A program made the position numbers and the translations under genes. The notes under the pieces are model-generated. The model saw nothing but the letters and a program-made list of their open reading frames with translations, did not search any database and was not told where the DNA came from. DNA of 23,575 nt from Ignavibacteriales bacterium. Lineage in GTDB: Bacteria > Bacteroidota > Ignavibacteria > Ignavibacteriales > Ignavibacteriaceae. Position 1 is the first letter of the stretch; every line of letters begins with the position of its first letter. This document shows, piece by piece, positions 8,417 to 16,909 of the stretch. The stretch is taken from positions 1-23,575 of the forward strand of contig JAGUXE010000284.1 of assembly GCA_020061995.1 (NCBI GenBank). Reading direction: 5' to 3'.

Positions 8417-9961
8417 TCACTCAGCACCGATACCAAGATAGGTGCGAAGTTTTTCATCTTCAAACATATTTTCAGCCTCGGGTTCTTTAGTCAATAAAGA
8501 AACTATAATGCCCATAATAAATGCGGCGCTCATTGAGATTAACGCTGGATTTTTAAGTGGGAAAATCGCAGTTTCGTTTTTAAATATATCGACCCAGACA
8601 GTAGGACTTAAGATTATAAGTATAATTGCGAGTAATGCGCCGGTTACTATACTGTAAACAGCCCCTTTAGTAGTAAACTTTTTCCACATAATTGACATAA
8701 GTAGTGAAGGGAAGTTTGCACTAGCAGCAATTGCAAATGCAAGTCCTACCATAAACGCAACATTCTGACCTTTAAAAATCAAACCAAGCAATACAGCAAC
8801 TACACCGATCCCGAGTGTAGCAATCCTTGCAACTCTTACTTCACCGGCTTCATTTGTTTTTCCTTTTTTGAAAACATTAACATAAAGGTCGTGCGATAAT
8901 GTTGATGCACCTGAGAGTGTAAGTCCGGCAACTACCGCAAGAATAGTAGCAAACGCTACCGCAGCAATAAATCCGAGGAAAAATTGTCCCCCCACTGATT
9001 CAGCTAATAATAGCGCTGCCATATTACCACCTTTATCAAAACTGCTTACTACATCCTGCCCGACAAGCACCATTGCTCCAAAACCAATGACGAATGTAAG
9101 AACATAAAAATATCCTATAAATCCGGTTGCAACGAAAACTGATTTACGTGCCTGTTTAGCATCAGGAACAGTAAAAAATCTCATAAGTATATGTGGTAAA
9201 CCTGCGGTACCAAGAATTAGCGCCAGCCCCAAAGAAATTGCATCCCAGGGATTTGTAATAAATCCACCCGGTTCTAGAACGGAATCATATTTCATAGCTG
9301 CCTGTTCGAAAAGATTAATCGGATTCATCGCAAAATGAGATAATGTCATAATCACCAGTAATGTAGCACCGCTTAATAATAAAACTGCTTTTATAATTTG
9401 TACCCATGTTGTTGCAAGCATACCTCCGAATAAAACATATGAAATCATAACGACCCCTACTATTACAACTGCAGCTTCATAAGGCATACCGAATAAAACA
9501 GTTATAAGAGAACCTGCTCCAACCATCTGCGCAATAAGATAAAAAGTTATAGTGGTTAATGAACCAACCGAAGACGCTATTCGTACAGGCTTTTGTCTTA
9601 AGCGGTACGCAAGTACATCTGCAAAAGTAAACTTGCCAAGATTTCTTAGTGGCTCTGCAATTAAAAACATTACGAGTGGCCAGCCGACTAAAAATCCGAT
9701 TGAATAAATAAGTCCGTCGTATCCTCTTAGCGAAACCATTCCGGCAATCCCCAGAAAAGATGCCGCGCTCATATAATCGCCGGATAAAGCCAATCCATTC
9801 TGAAAACCTGAAATACTTCTATCAGCAGCGTAAAACTCCGAAGTGGTTTTTGTTTTTTTTGCTGCCCAATAAGTAATAGCTAAAGTAACTGCTACGAAAA
9901 GAAAGAAAATAATTATCGAAGCAATATTAACCTGCCCAATTGATGTTTGAATTGTATCCAA
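8417..9961 (-). CDS. actP: Sodium:solute symporter, acetate permease (ActP-like)
   Basis: A 514-aa SSS-family transporter with about 13 membrane segments. The N-terminal region FYAADRSISGFQNGLALSGD, then AASFLGIAGM and TFADVLAYRLR, is typical of the ActP/YjcG branch that takes up acetate and other short monocarboxylates with sodium. The helix with GGMLATTWVQIIKAVLLLSG fits the SSS core signature. It lacks the cleaved leader and some length of E. coli ActP (549 aa). It is preceded 43 bp upstream by a DUF485 gene, the usual partner, so the two form one unit read from the minus strand. A sensor/nucleotidyltransferase gene lies further upstream on the same strand. The exact substrate (acetate, propionate, pyruvate or lactate) cannot be fixed from sequence. 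Confidence 0.9.
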   Translation of the reverse strand: MDTIQTSIGQVNIASIIIFFLFVAVTLAITYWAAKKTKTTSEFYAADRSISGFQNGLALSGDYMSAASFLGIAGMVSLRGYDGLIYSIGFLVGWPLVMFLIAEPLRNLGKFTFADVLAYRLRQKPVRIASSVGSLTTITFYLIAQMVGAGSLITVLFGMPYEAAVVIVGVVMISYVLFGGMLATTWVQIIKAVLLLSGATLLVIMTLSHFAMNPINLFEQAAMKYDSVLEPGGFITNPWDAISLGLALILGTAGLPHILMRFFTVPDAKQARKSVFVATGFIGYFYVLTFVIGFGAMVLVGQDVVSSFDKGGNMAALLLAESVGGQFFLGFIAAVAFATILAVVAGLTLSGASTLSHDLYVNVFKKGKTNEAGEVRVARIATLGIGVVAVLLGLIFKGQNVAFMVGLAFAIAASANFPSLLMSIMWKKFTTKGAVYSIVTGALLAIILIILSPTVWVDIFKNETAIFPLKNPALISMSAAFIMGIIVSLLTKEPEAENMFEDEKLRTYLGIGAE

Positions 9962-10004
9962 TTGTCAATCTCCTAAAATTTTATGTGGTAATAAATAATT
10001 GATA

Positions 10005-10319
10005 TTAGTTTTTTAAAACTTCGTTCCGTAGTTCGCGAACGGCTTTATCATAATCCTTGTTAGCCCAGCGTGTATAAACACCTGTTAAAAGCCAGGCAAA
10101 GATTATAATGCCAATACCAATAGGTAAGCCGAGCGTTAGATGCTCACCAATTTTAATTGAAAGGAATTCTTTATAGAAAGCAATTGAGAGGATGAACCCG
10201 AAATAAACAGCAAGTATAATAATGGTTAGAGTTATGGAAAAATTTAATCTCTTTTTTACAAGATTCTTAAATTTTTCCGATTCGATTATATCCCTGACAC
10301 GTTCTGCACTTACACTCAT
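10005..10319 (-). CDS. DUF485 small membrane protein (YjcH-like)
   Basis: A 104-aa inner-membrane protein with two hydrophobic segments (about residues 28-50 and 62-84) flanked by charged ends. KFKNLVKKRLNFSITLT at the N-terminal side, GLPIGIGIIIFAWLLTG in the second helix and the YTRWANKDYDKAVRELR tail are characteristic of DUF485/YjcH. In many bacteria this protein is encoded directly ahead of ActP-type symporters, as here (43 bp gap), and is thought to be an accessory subunit, but its biochemical role is not established. AGGGAG precedes the ATG. A 134-bp gap separates it from the sensor gene on the same strand, enough for its own promoter. Confidence 0.88.
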   Translation of the reverse strand: MSVSAERVRDIIESEKFKNLVKKRLNFSITLTIIILAVYFGFILSIAFYKEFLSIKIGEHLTLGLPIGIGIIIFAWLLTGVYTRWANKDYDKAVRELRNEVLKN

Positions 10320-10453
10320 AGGAATTCTCCCTGTATGATTTTATTTTGTGAAAAGAACAATTAGTAGTCTAAAACAGGAATAACAGTAATTCTAAGATTT
10401 TTTACATTGCAAGATAAATCAATTCATTTACATAAGAAAAGAATTCTTGTTCT

Positions 10454-13345
10454 TTATCTTACCAAAGATCCCTTAAAATCGAGACGGATTTTGTTTTTGA
10501 GTTCGTCAAGGAGCCCGTAGATTTTTTTAAGAATTACGATATCCATCTCGGTTAAATTTTGTTGATTTATAATGTTATCAACATTTTCTCCATTAAATAA
10601 TTTTTCAACCTGATTCTTTAGTCTAAGTTCCATTAAAAAGTTATATGAGTACAAAATATTCTTATACATCGGTTTTGAAATCGCTTCTTTTTCCAACAGT
10701 TGTTCAAATCGTTCAATTGTGTTTGTTGTGTTAAGCTGATTTTTTAAGCTATACATCCGTGCAAAATCAACTAAAGGAAGCAAAACTAATTTTGTATCGA
10801 TGGGAGATTTTATTTTTTGCATATTTTCCGGTATTTCGGATTGCAATAAACTTTCCGATAGATAAACAAAAAAGAGATTAAAGCTCCCTGTAACTTTGTC
10901 AACATGTTTTTTAAGTTTGGTTGAAAGAGTGTCGTCTCCGTATACATTTCTGAAATCGAAAAATATTTTTATATCCAATAAATTCTGTGGACTTGCTGAC
11001 GTAATCCAATCAGTGAAATATTTCTGCCATACAGATAGAGGTTGACACCATTTCGTATTTGATGCCATTATATTTCCCTTACAAAAACTGTAGCCGACTG
11101 TATTTAAATTACCTGAAACTATTTCTCCGAGTTTCGCAAAATAATCTTTAACAATTTCTTCATTTCCACTATCCACATCTTCGTAAATTATTGCGTTATC
11201 CTGGTCGGTATATAAAGTTTGTTCTTCCCTTCCTTCGCTCCCCATAGTTATAAACGCAAAGTTTACCGGAGGATTTCCAAGTCGTTCAACCGCAAGTTGA
11301 ATTATACGTTTTGAAATAACATCCGAAATTAGCGAAATCATTTTAGTAGAACTTCTTACGCCGCTGTCCGATTCTATTAATCCTTTTATTAATAGAATAA
11401 GCTGGTTACGGTATTCTTTAATCTTTTTGATTGAATCTGATTGTTCGATATTGTTAAGAAAAAACAAATAATTAGAATATGAGGCATTAAATAAATCTTC
11501 GGCAAACAAAACACCAACAGTGATATTATTATTTTTAACTAATAGCTGAGAGAGTTTATATTCTTTTAATTTAATAAGTGCATCATAAATTGTTGATGTA
11601 ACAGGAAGTGAAGCAACGGGCGAAGTCATAAAAGAATAAATTGCCGAGTTAATATTGGCATTTGTAAAAACGACTCGTTCTCTAATATCAGAGTCGGTTA
11701 CTATTCCCATTTCTTCATTATTGCTACCGGTGACTATAATGACACTACTATTACTATCAGTCATTAATTTAACGACTTCTGTAACTGTAGCGTTATAATC
11801 ACATGATGGGATCTCTTTAACAAAATGTTGAATATTTTGGTTTAGCATCAAAACAGATGTTTGAAGATCAGAAATTAAATCCTCTTTTTCTTTATCGGTT
11901 TTTTTCTTTTCTGTGATGTCTTCAATAATACCATCCACCGATAAATAATTGTCTGCCGAATTTTTAACAACTACTGCGGAGAGGGCAACAATTAATTTTT
12001 TACCGTTCAAGTTCTTAAACTGAACGATTCTATTTTTCAAAAATTTGTTCTCAAGAAGATCACTTATAAAACTTTCTTCATCTCCGGAGTGTTCAAAAAA
12101 CTTTAATAGAGATGTTGATAGAAGCTGCTCCATAGTTTGAGCGCCAAGCAAATTAACTGCGGCCGGATTAACTTCTTTAAATAGTAAATTTTTATCGGGG
12201 GTAGTTCTAAAAACCCCAATAGTGAGTTGGTTTGTTAATGTAAGATATTTTTCCCTGCTGTAATCGAGTTCTTCTTTAATTTCTTTATTAAGGCTAATAT
12301 CTTTGACACCTAAAATTATTCCGTTGTTGTTCATTAATGAAATGGGGGAAATAATTAAAAGAACATTCAACAAATCGCCGTTATATTTTTTGAATTGTGT
12401 TTCAAATTGTTCAACAACCGTCGGGTCATCATTAATCTTTTTGAAAGATAGAAAATCAAATATTTTGGATTCCGGGTAATTAACAAAAATGTCATCTAAA
12501 CCAAGCGGCTGCGAAATTTCATTATAGCCGAGTAATGAATAGAGGGTTTTGTTTATAAATGTCTGTTGATTCTCAAGAATCATTATTATTCCCTCGCCTG
12601 AAGTTTCGACGAGCATTTTATATTTTTCTCTCGACTCACGCAGTTCATTTTCAGCATTCTGCCTAAGTTTTTCACTCCGCAAATTTTGAAATGCAATATA
12701 TAAGAGAAGAAGGGCGCTTAATATTGAAATAACGATAGAAATCGTCAGAATTTTCTGTTCGAGCAAAGCAATTTCTTCGTGTACATCTTCAATATAAATA
12801 CCTGTACCTATTACCCAGTCCCAGGGTTTAAATCCCTTTACATAAGATAATTTAGGGACAATATTTGTCGAATCATCTTTCCACTGCCATGTGTAGTCTA
12901 CAAATCCGTCTCCCTGCTGTTTTACTACATTTACCATTTCAACAAAAAGCTTTTTATGGTGCAAATCTTCAAAAGTGTTTAAATCTTTTCCATCAAGGTC
13001 AGGTCGGTATGGATGAACAATCATCTTTGGCTGCGTGTCTGTAATCCAGAAATAATCTTTTTGTTCACTCCCGTAACGCAAACTTTTTATCTGATTTATA
13101 GCAGATTCCTGCGCCTCACTTTTACTTACTTCACCGGCTAATTCAAGACGGTGCCATTTATCAATCATACTTACGGTTGTGCTTGTAAGTTCGCGTATCA
13201 TCTCCCTTTTTCTATCAATTATAATATTTTCAAAACGGGGAATTATGATAACAAAAAGTGCAGTAATAAAGAGGGAGATGGTAATAAAGGTAGGAAGCAG
13301 AATTTTTATATAATGCAATTTTTTTGATGATCTTTTCGATTCCAT
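10454..13345 (-). CDS. Transmembrane Cache-PAS-PAS-CBS-DUF294 nucleotidyltransferase-like sensor
   Basis: A 963-aa multidomain protein; AAGG stands 7 bases before the ATG. Order: TM1 (about 14-36); extracytoplasmic single Cache domain of sCache_2 type (about 40-190, with KDYFWITDTQPKMIVHPYRP and WDWVIGTGIYIEDV); TM2 (about 198-219); PAS1 (about 238-355); PAS2 (about 362-480, ending DGIIEDITEKK); CBS pair (about 510-625, VTDSDIRERVVF and VGVLFAEDLF); DUF294 nucleotidyltransferase (about 650-800) with the pol-beta/GlnD-like motif GSEGREEQT at 702-710 and D714-x-D716; DUF294_C helical domain (about 810-960). There is no histidine kinase, GGDEF or methyl-accepting domain, so the output is presumably nucleotidyl transfer or nucleotide binding. 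sCache_2 domains elsewhere bind C2-C3 carboxylates, and DUF294-CBS proteins are commonly encoded beside SSS symporters. A role in sensing a carboxylate and controlling the adjacent symporter is my inference. Confidence 0.9.
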   Translation of the reverse strand: MESKRSSKKLHYIKILLPTFITISLFITALFVIIIPRFENIIIDRKREMIRELTSTTVSMIDKWHRLELAGEVSKSEAQESAINQIKSLRYGSEQKDYFWITDTQPKMIVHPYRPDLDGKDLNTFEDLHHKKLFVEMVNVVKQQGDGFVDYTWQWKDDSTNIVPKLSYVKGFKPWDWVIGTGIYIEDVHEEIALLEQKILTISIVISILSALLLLYIAFQNLRSEKLRQNAENELRESREKYKMLVETSGEGIIMILENQQTFINKTLYSLLGYNEISQPLGLDDIFVNYPESKIFDFLSFKKINDDPTVVEQFETQFKKYNGDLLNVLLIISPISLMNNNGIILGVKDISLNKEIKEELDYSREKYLTLTNQLTIGVFRTTPDKNLLFKEVNPAAVNLLGAQTMEQLLSTSLLKFFEHSGDEESFISDLLENKFLKNRIVQFKNLNGKKLIVALSAVVVKNSADNYLSVDGIIEDITEKKKTDKEKEDLISDLQTSVLMLNQNIQHFVKEIPSCDYNATVTEVVKLMTDSNSSVIIVTGSNNEEMGIVTDSDIRERVVFTNANINSAIYSFMTSPVASLPVTSTIYDALIKLKEYKLSQLLVKNNNITVGVLFAEDLFNASYSNYLFFLNNIEQSDSIKKIKEYRNQLILLIKGLIESDSGVRSSTKMISLISDVISKRIIQLAVERLGNPPVNFAFITMGSEGREEQTLYTDQDNAIIYEDVDSGNEEIVKDYFAKLGEIVSGNLNTVGYSFCKGNIMASNTKWCQPLSVWQKYFTDWITSASPQNLLDIKIFFDFRNVYGDDTLSTKLKKHVDKVTGSFNLFFVYLSESLLQSEIPENMQKIKSPIDTKLVLLPLVDFARMYSLKNQLNTTNTIERFEQLLEKEAISKPMYKNILYSYNFLMELRLKNQVEKLFNGENVDNIINQQNLTEMDIVILKKIYGLLDELKNKIRLDFKGSLVR

Positions 13346-13377
13346 TATTAAGCCTTGTTAAAAATATTAATCATTTT

Positions 13378-14127
13378 TTACTTCAATGAAATTATATCAA
13401 AAAATTCTGTTGAAGTATCAATTATCATTATCCCGTTTTCTCTCGTTGTTCTTGCAACGCAGGGGACAACCATCCAGCTAATTTCTTTTTTTAGTTTAAA
13501 AGTGCCGAAACTTAGAGAAGAAATTTTTTCATCATCAGCAATTATTACTCCACCGGGATGACCGTGCCCTGAAATGCTTGTATTGCATTCATGGACCTTC
13601 ATAAACTCAAAATGTTTTTTTAGGTGGAATGCTTCTCCGGGAAAATGAATTGAAGAACCCGAAAAATCGGGGAAGCAAAAATGAGAGAGAAGAAATTTAT
13701 TGTTATCGCATTCTACTATTTTTATTTCGGGTAAACCAAGCAAAAACTCTTTTGATGTATCACTCAATTGGCAGGTAATTTCATTGTCCTCATAAAGCCA
13801 GATTTTATTTCGAGATTTTTTTGCACGAATCTCATAATCGAGTTCATACCAGTTATTTCCGTAGTTAAAGCCTGCATCATAAGAAGGTGTCTTTTTTACT
13901 GCGTACAAATCATGATTGCCGACAACTATCGCCGAACAGTTTTCTTTTACAAGCCTGATGCATTCTTCCGCGTTTCTTGTCTCGATATATCTGTAGAAAG
14001 GAATTGTAAAGCCGACTATATCACCAAGGCAAAAAATAGAATCGCAATTATTTGCTGATAATAATTTGAGTGCTTTTTCGAGACTGTGTATGTCTTCGTG
14101 TATATCGCTTATAAAACCAATCTTCAT
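13378..14127 (-). CDS. Calcineurin-like metallophosphoesterase
   Basis: A 249-aa protein from the ATG at 14127, chosen because the family begins at the first strand, MKIGFISDIHEDIHSL. The frame extends to a TTG at 14199, but those 24 residues are basic and unlike the family. All metal-binding blocks are present: D-x-H (SDIHED), GDIVG, GNHDLY, a histidine in LLSHF, and GHGHPGG. This matches the YfcE/MJ0936-like branch of di-metal phosphodiesterases, so it probably hydrolyses a phosphodiester or phosphomonoester. The substrate is unknown. It ends 32 bp before the DUF294 sensor gene on the same strand, so the two are probably one operon. That pairs a nucleotidyltransferase-like enzyme with a phosphodiesterase. 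Confidence 0.88.
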   Translation of the reverse strand: MKIGFISDIHEDIHSLEKALKLLSANNCDSIFCLGDIVGFTIPFYRYIETRNAEECIRLVKENCSAIVVGNHDLYAVKKTPSYDAGFNYGNNWYELDYEIRAKKSRNKIWLYEDNEITCQLSDTSKEFLLGLPEIKIVECDNNKFLLSHFCFPDFSGSSIHFPGEAFHLKKHFEFMKVHECNTSISGHGHPGGVIIADDEKISSLSFGTFKLKKEISWMVVPCVARTTRENGIMIIDTSTEFFDIISLK

Positions 14128-14396
14128 TCTGTTTGTATTAATTAATGAGACGGCATTTTTTAGTAATTTAAAACTAAGTCTCAATTTCATTAAACTCAAT
14201 AAAAATCGTTTGGGATTAGAATAAATAATCTCTAATTCTTCACTTATGAGAGGTTATTTTTAATATTAAAATATCACTATTTTTGCTAAGGTTTATTTTG
14301 TTCTTTTAAAACCTAAAGTTGGTGATAAAGTAAAGATGGAAACTCTTTAAATACGAAATGAAGAGAGTAATAATTAAAAACAACAAGGAGTAAAGT

Positions 14397-14654
14397 ATGA
14401 ATTGTCCGGTTTGCAAAGAAGTTAAGTTAATTATATCAGATAGAAATGGAATTGAAATCGATTATTGCCCTGATTGTCGTGGGGTTTGGTTAGATCGTGG
14501 AGAACTTGACAAAATAATTGATCGTGCTGAGGGACAAAAGCCACCTCAGAAGTTCAATGACCGAGATCAACGTTATTATGAATCTGATAAAGATTTCTCA
14601 CACGATAGAAAATGGAAAAAACGAGGCGGTTTTTTAAGTGAATTGTTTGATTAA
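14397..14654 (+). CDS. Zinc-ribbon protein, TFIIB-type zinc finger (PF13453-like)
   Basis: An 85-aa cytoplasmic protein. Residues 1-43 form a zinc ribbon with C3-x2-C6 and C24-x2-C27 and the hallmark CPDCRGVWLDRGELDKI. The C-terminal half is charged and disordered-looking (Lys, Asp, Arg rich), ending in GFLSELFD. AAGGAG stands 7 bases ahead of the ATG. It is transcribed divergently from the phosphoesterase with about 270 bp between the starts. The family is widespread and its role is not established; a nucleic-acid or protein-binding function is generally assumed. Confidence 0.88.
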   Translation: MNCPVCKEVKLIISDRNGIEIDYCPDCRGVWLDRGELDKIIDRAEGQKPPQKFNDRDQRYYESDKDFSHDRKWKKRGGFLSELFD

Positions 14655-14659
14655 TGACT

Positions 14660-14811
14660 TTTCAAACGTTTATTATAAAAATATAAACAGAAATAAATAT
14701 TCTTTAACTTAATTTGTTTCGAGACCTCAACATTTTGCCTATTCTAATTTAAAAGTTGGGAAGGTTGCAGTATTAGAAAACAAGTTTTGCAATTATCAAA
14801 AACGTTTGAAA
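14660..14811. repeat. 12-bp inverted repeats bounding a 152-bp segment
   Basis: TTTCAAACGTTT at 14660-14671 and its exact reverse complement AAACGTTTGAAA at 14800-14811. GACT precedes the left copy and AGTC follows the right one a few bases further out, extending the symmetry with a 4-base offset. No coding sequence lies inside. It could be a miniature element or a regulator-binding pair. Confidence 0.4.
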
Positions 14812-15061
14812 TTTTTTAGTCCGACAAAATTTGGGCACAAACACGAAGGGAGATGAGTTCTTTGCAAAGCGTATGTGAAAAGCTATTTCCAATTAGTCTT
14901 GCCTCTTCAAAATGGATAGCCCTGAATTATAAGGGTGTTTCGGACAATGTAAAATCATTACCGAGTTTTTAGTTCAATTAAGAAACTTATCAGGAGCAAG
15001 CCAACTTTTTTTCACAACTGAAAGTGATAGAATCATTTTTTTTCTCTTTCAAGTACAACAC

Positions 15062-15120
15062 ATTAAAATGCTTCAAGACAGTGCGAAAGTTAATTCGCAC
15101 TGTCGAAATTAAAAATGCTT
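15062..15120. repeat. Perfect 11-bp hairpin flanked by short direct repeats
   Basis: GACAGTGCGAA (15077-15087), 6-base loop, TTCGCACTGTC (15094-15104). The flanks carry ATTAAAATGCTT on the left and ATTAAAAATGCTT on the right, which is the pattern left by an inserted small palindromic element. No T run follows on either strand, so it is not a standard terminator. Confidence 0.5.
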
Positions 15121-15367
15121 TCATTTAATAAGTGCCTTCTGTTAATTTCTAATTGAATACCAAACTAACCATTTCCTCTCCTCTGTAATAAAAAAGTTAT
15201 TATCAAATAAATCACTCGGCATGGGAGTTTTAAGAGTGCTTAACCATTGTATTAATTTTCAAAAACCAGGATTAAGAAATTTTATACAAATCTTAATAAA
15301 TAATTTTTCATCCATACAACCTTTTACACTTATTTTAGTCTAACCAATTAAAAATGGAGTTAGCGAA

Positions 15368-15943
15368 TTGGAAGATTTAACTTCACTAAGTGATAACGAT
15401 TTAATACTTGCATCCCGAAACGGGAATGATTCTGCTTTTACAGCATTAGTATATAGACACGATAGAGATGTTTTGACATTAATCTCTCACTACTGTAAAG
15501 CATCGGACGACGCAAAGGACATTTATCAGGAAGTATTTCTTAGAGTTTACAGAGGATTAAAACGTTTTGAGTTTCGGAGTGAATTTTCGACATGGCTTTA
15601 TAGAATAACCACAAACGTTTGTCTGACTCATCAAGCTCGTTATAAGAAATACCAAAAAGTAAGTATTTCTCCTGATGAAGATGAGGAATCGCCCCGATTG
15701 AATTTGCGATCATCCGAAGAGAATGAACCGGATAAGCAAATAATTGAAGCTGAAAGAAAAGGGCAGATAAATAGAGCTGTTGATAGCTTAGCCCCAAAAC
15801 AAAAAATGGCTTTTATGTTAAAAAATCTGCATGATTATAAGATCAAGGAGATTGCTAAAATGATGGAATGCAGTGAAGGGACAATTAAAAAATATCTTTT
15901 CATCGCTAATGAAAAACTTAGAATGAAATTAAAAACAATTTAA
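15368..15943 (+). CDS. ECF-type RNA polymerase sigma factor
   Basis: A 191-aa sigma-70 family factor. Region 2 occupies about residues 20-90 (FTALVYRHDRDVLTL, DAKDIYQEVFLRVYRGL, FSTWLYRITTNVCL) and region 4 about 130-185 (LAPKQKMAFMLKNL, then YKIKEIAKMMECSEGTIKKY). Regions 1 and 3 are absent, as in ECF factors. The start is TTG at 15368, supported by GGAG 8 bases upstream and by the normal family N-terminus. A 16-bp gap separates it from a zinc-type anti-sigma factor and the operon ends with an exported DUF4097 protein. It most likely drives its own operon in response to an envelope signal; the target promoters cannot be read from the sequence. Confidence 0.93.
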   Translation: MEDLTSLSDNDLILASRNGNDSAFTALVYRHDRDVLTLISHYCKASDDAKDIYQEVFLRVYRGLKRFEFRSEFSTWLYRITTNVCLTHQARYKKYQKVSISPDEDEESPRLNLRSSEENEPDKQIIEAERKGQINRAVDSLAPKQKMAFMLKNLHDYKIKEIAKMMECSEGTIKKYLFIANEKLRMKLKTI

Positions 15944-15959
15944 ATCAACGAGATGAAAA

Positions 15960-16898
15960 ATGGAACATAATAAATATAAAGAGATGTTGATTCTTTACAG
16001 TTACAATGAGCTGGAGCAAGAAGAACGAATAGAAATAGAGCGTCATATTCTTGATTGCGCTTCATGTAAAAATGAACTGAAAGAATTACTAAAAATACAT
16101 CAAGTAATTAAGAACAACTTTACTGAAGATGTTGATGAAGACACACTTTATGAATCAAGACAGGAACTGCTTGCCGGGATAAGACTACTTAATCGAAAGA
16201 AAATGAACCCGCAAAAAATTTGGGAGTTCCTAACTACACCATCAACAGAAAGCTTAAGGTTTTCATATTCAATTGCGGCTACTGTTCTGATTTTTGTTAC
16301 TGCTTATTTCCTTTTATTTAATTCTGTTGACGTAAAGACTACTTCTAACGAAGACTTTTCAATGGGTGAACCTAATGTTTCAAATTTGCAAATTCTTAAT
16401 AAAGATGTTGAGAATGGCGAGGTTGAAATATCCTTCGAGCAAACTGTTCCGGTTAAATTGAAGGGGAATATCAATGATATTGAAATTCAAAAGGTATTAG
16501 CAAAATCGTTGCTTGATAGTGAAAACCCGGGGATCAGATTACAGACTGTAAGTGCAATTTATTCAGAAAAACGTGAGAGCACTACGGAAGTCTTAAAAAA
16601 TGCTCTTCTGAACGCAATGATGTACGATAATAATCCAGGAGTTAGAAAGGTGGCAATGAATGCATTATGTCTTATCCCATTTGATACTGAAGTTAGGGAT
16701 GCAATGATTTATGTTCTTCAAAATGATAAAAATTCAGGATTAAGAATTCAAGCTATCAATTGTCTGAGTGAAAAGGAAAACCTCAAACAGCTCTCAGATC
16801 AGAATACAATTAATGCTTTAAAAGAGAGAATGAATGAAGATGAAAACAGTTATATAAAAATTCAAGCAAAAACAATTTTAACAAAAATCTCATCATAA
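15960..16898 (+). CDS. Zinc-type anti-sigma factor with C-terminal HEAT repeats
   Basis: A 312-aa single-pass membrane protein. The cytoplasmic N-terminus has the anti-sigma zinc motif H29-x3-C33-x2-C36 (HILDCASC) in a helical context (SYNELEQEERIEIERH). One membrane helix follows at about 100-120 (IAATVLIFVTAYFLLF). The periplasmic part starts with a short linker and then has about four HEAT-like helical pairs (about 165-310: GIRLQTVSAIYS, GVRKVAMNALCLI, GLRIQAINCL, YIKIQAKTIL). It is expected to hold the preceding ECF sigma factor at the membrane and release it on a signal seen by the HEAT domain. It lies between the sigma gene and the DUF4097 gene, 16 and 11 bp from each, so the three are one operon. 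Confidence 0.88.
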   Translation: MEHNKYKEMLILYSYNELEQEERIEIERHILDCASCKNELKELLKIHQVIKNNFTEDVDEDTLYESRQELLAGIRLLNRKKMNPQKIWEFLTTPSTESLRFSYSIAATVLIFVTAYFLLFNSVDVKTTSNEDFSMGEPNVSNLQILNKDVENGEVEISFEQTVPVKLKGNINDIEIQKVLAKSLLDSENPGIRLQTVSAIYSEKRESTTEVLKNALLNAMMYDNNPGVRKVAMNALCLIPFDTEVRDAMIYVLQNDKNSGLRIQAINCLSEKENLKQLSDQNTINALKERMNEDENSYIKIQAKTILTKISS

Positions 16899-16909
16899 GG
16901 AGAAACAGT

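Larger units (their letters stand above)
14655..15367. other. 713-bp gap with inverted repeats, no convincing gene
   Basis: AT-rich, no long frame. A 39-codon frame at 14853-14972 (+) follows an AAGGGAG that is too close to its ATG; I do not call it. The gap contains a pair of 12-bp inverted repeats at 14660-14671 and 14800-14811 and a strong hairpin at 15077-15104, listed separately. The promoter of the sigma-factor operon must lie near the right end; GGAG at 15356-15359 is its ribosome binding site. Confidence 0.5.

Noticed and set aside
10436..10454. AAGAA..TTCTT symmetry after the DUF294 gene as its terminator
   Set aside because: AT-only imperfect palindrome around an EcoRI-like core; too weak to call.
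14128..14199. Upstream TTG start adding 24 residues to the metallophosphoesterase
   Set aside because: The family begins at the first beta strand (MKIGFISD); the extra residues have no similarity to the family and the TTG lacks a ribosome binding site.
14853..14972. 39-codon frame preceded by AAGGGAG
   Set aside because: The purine run is only about two bases from the ATG and the peptide has no features.
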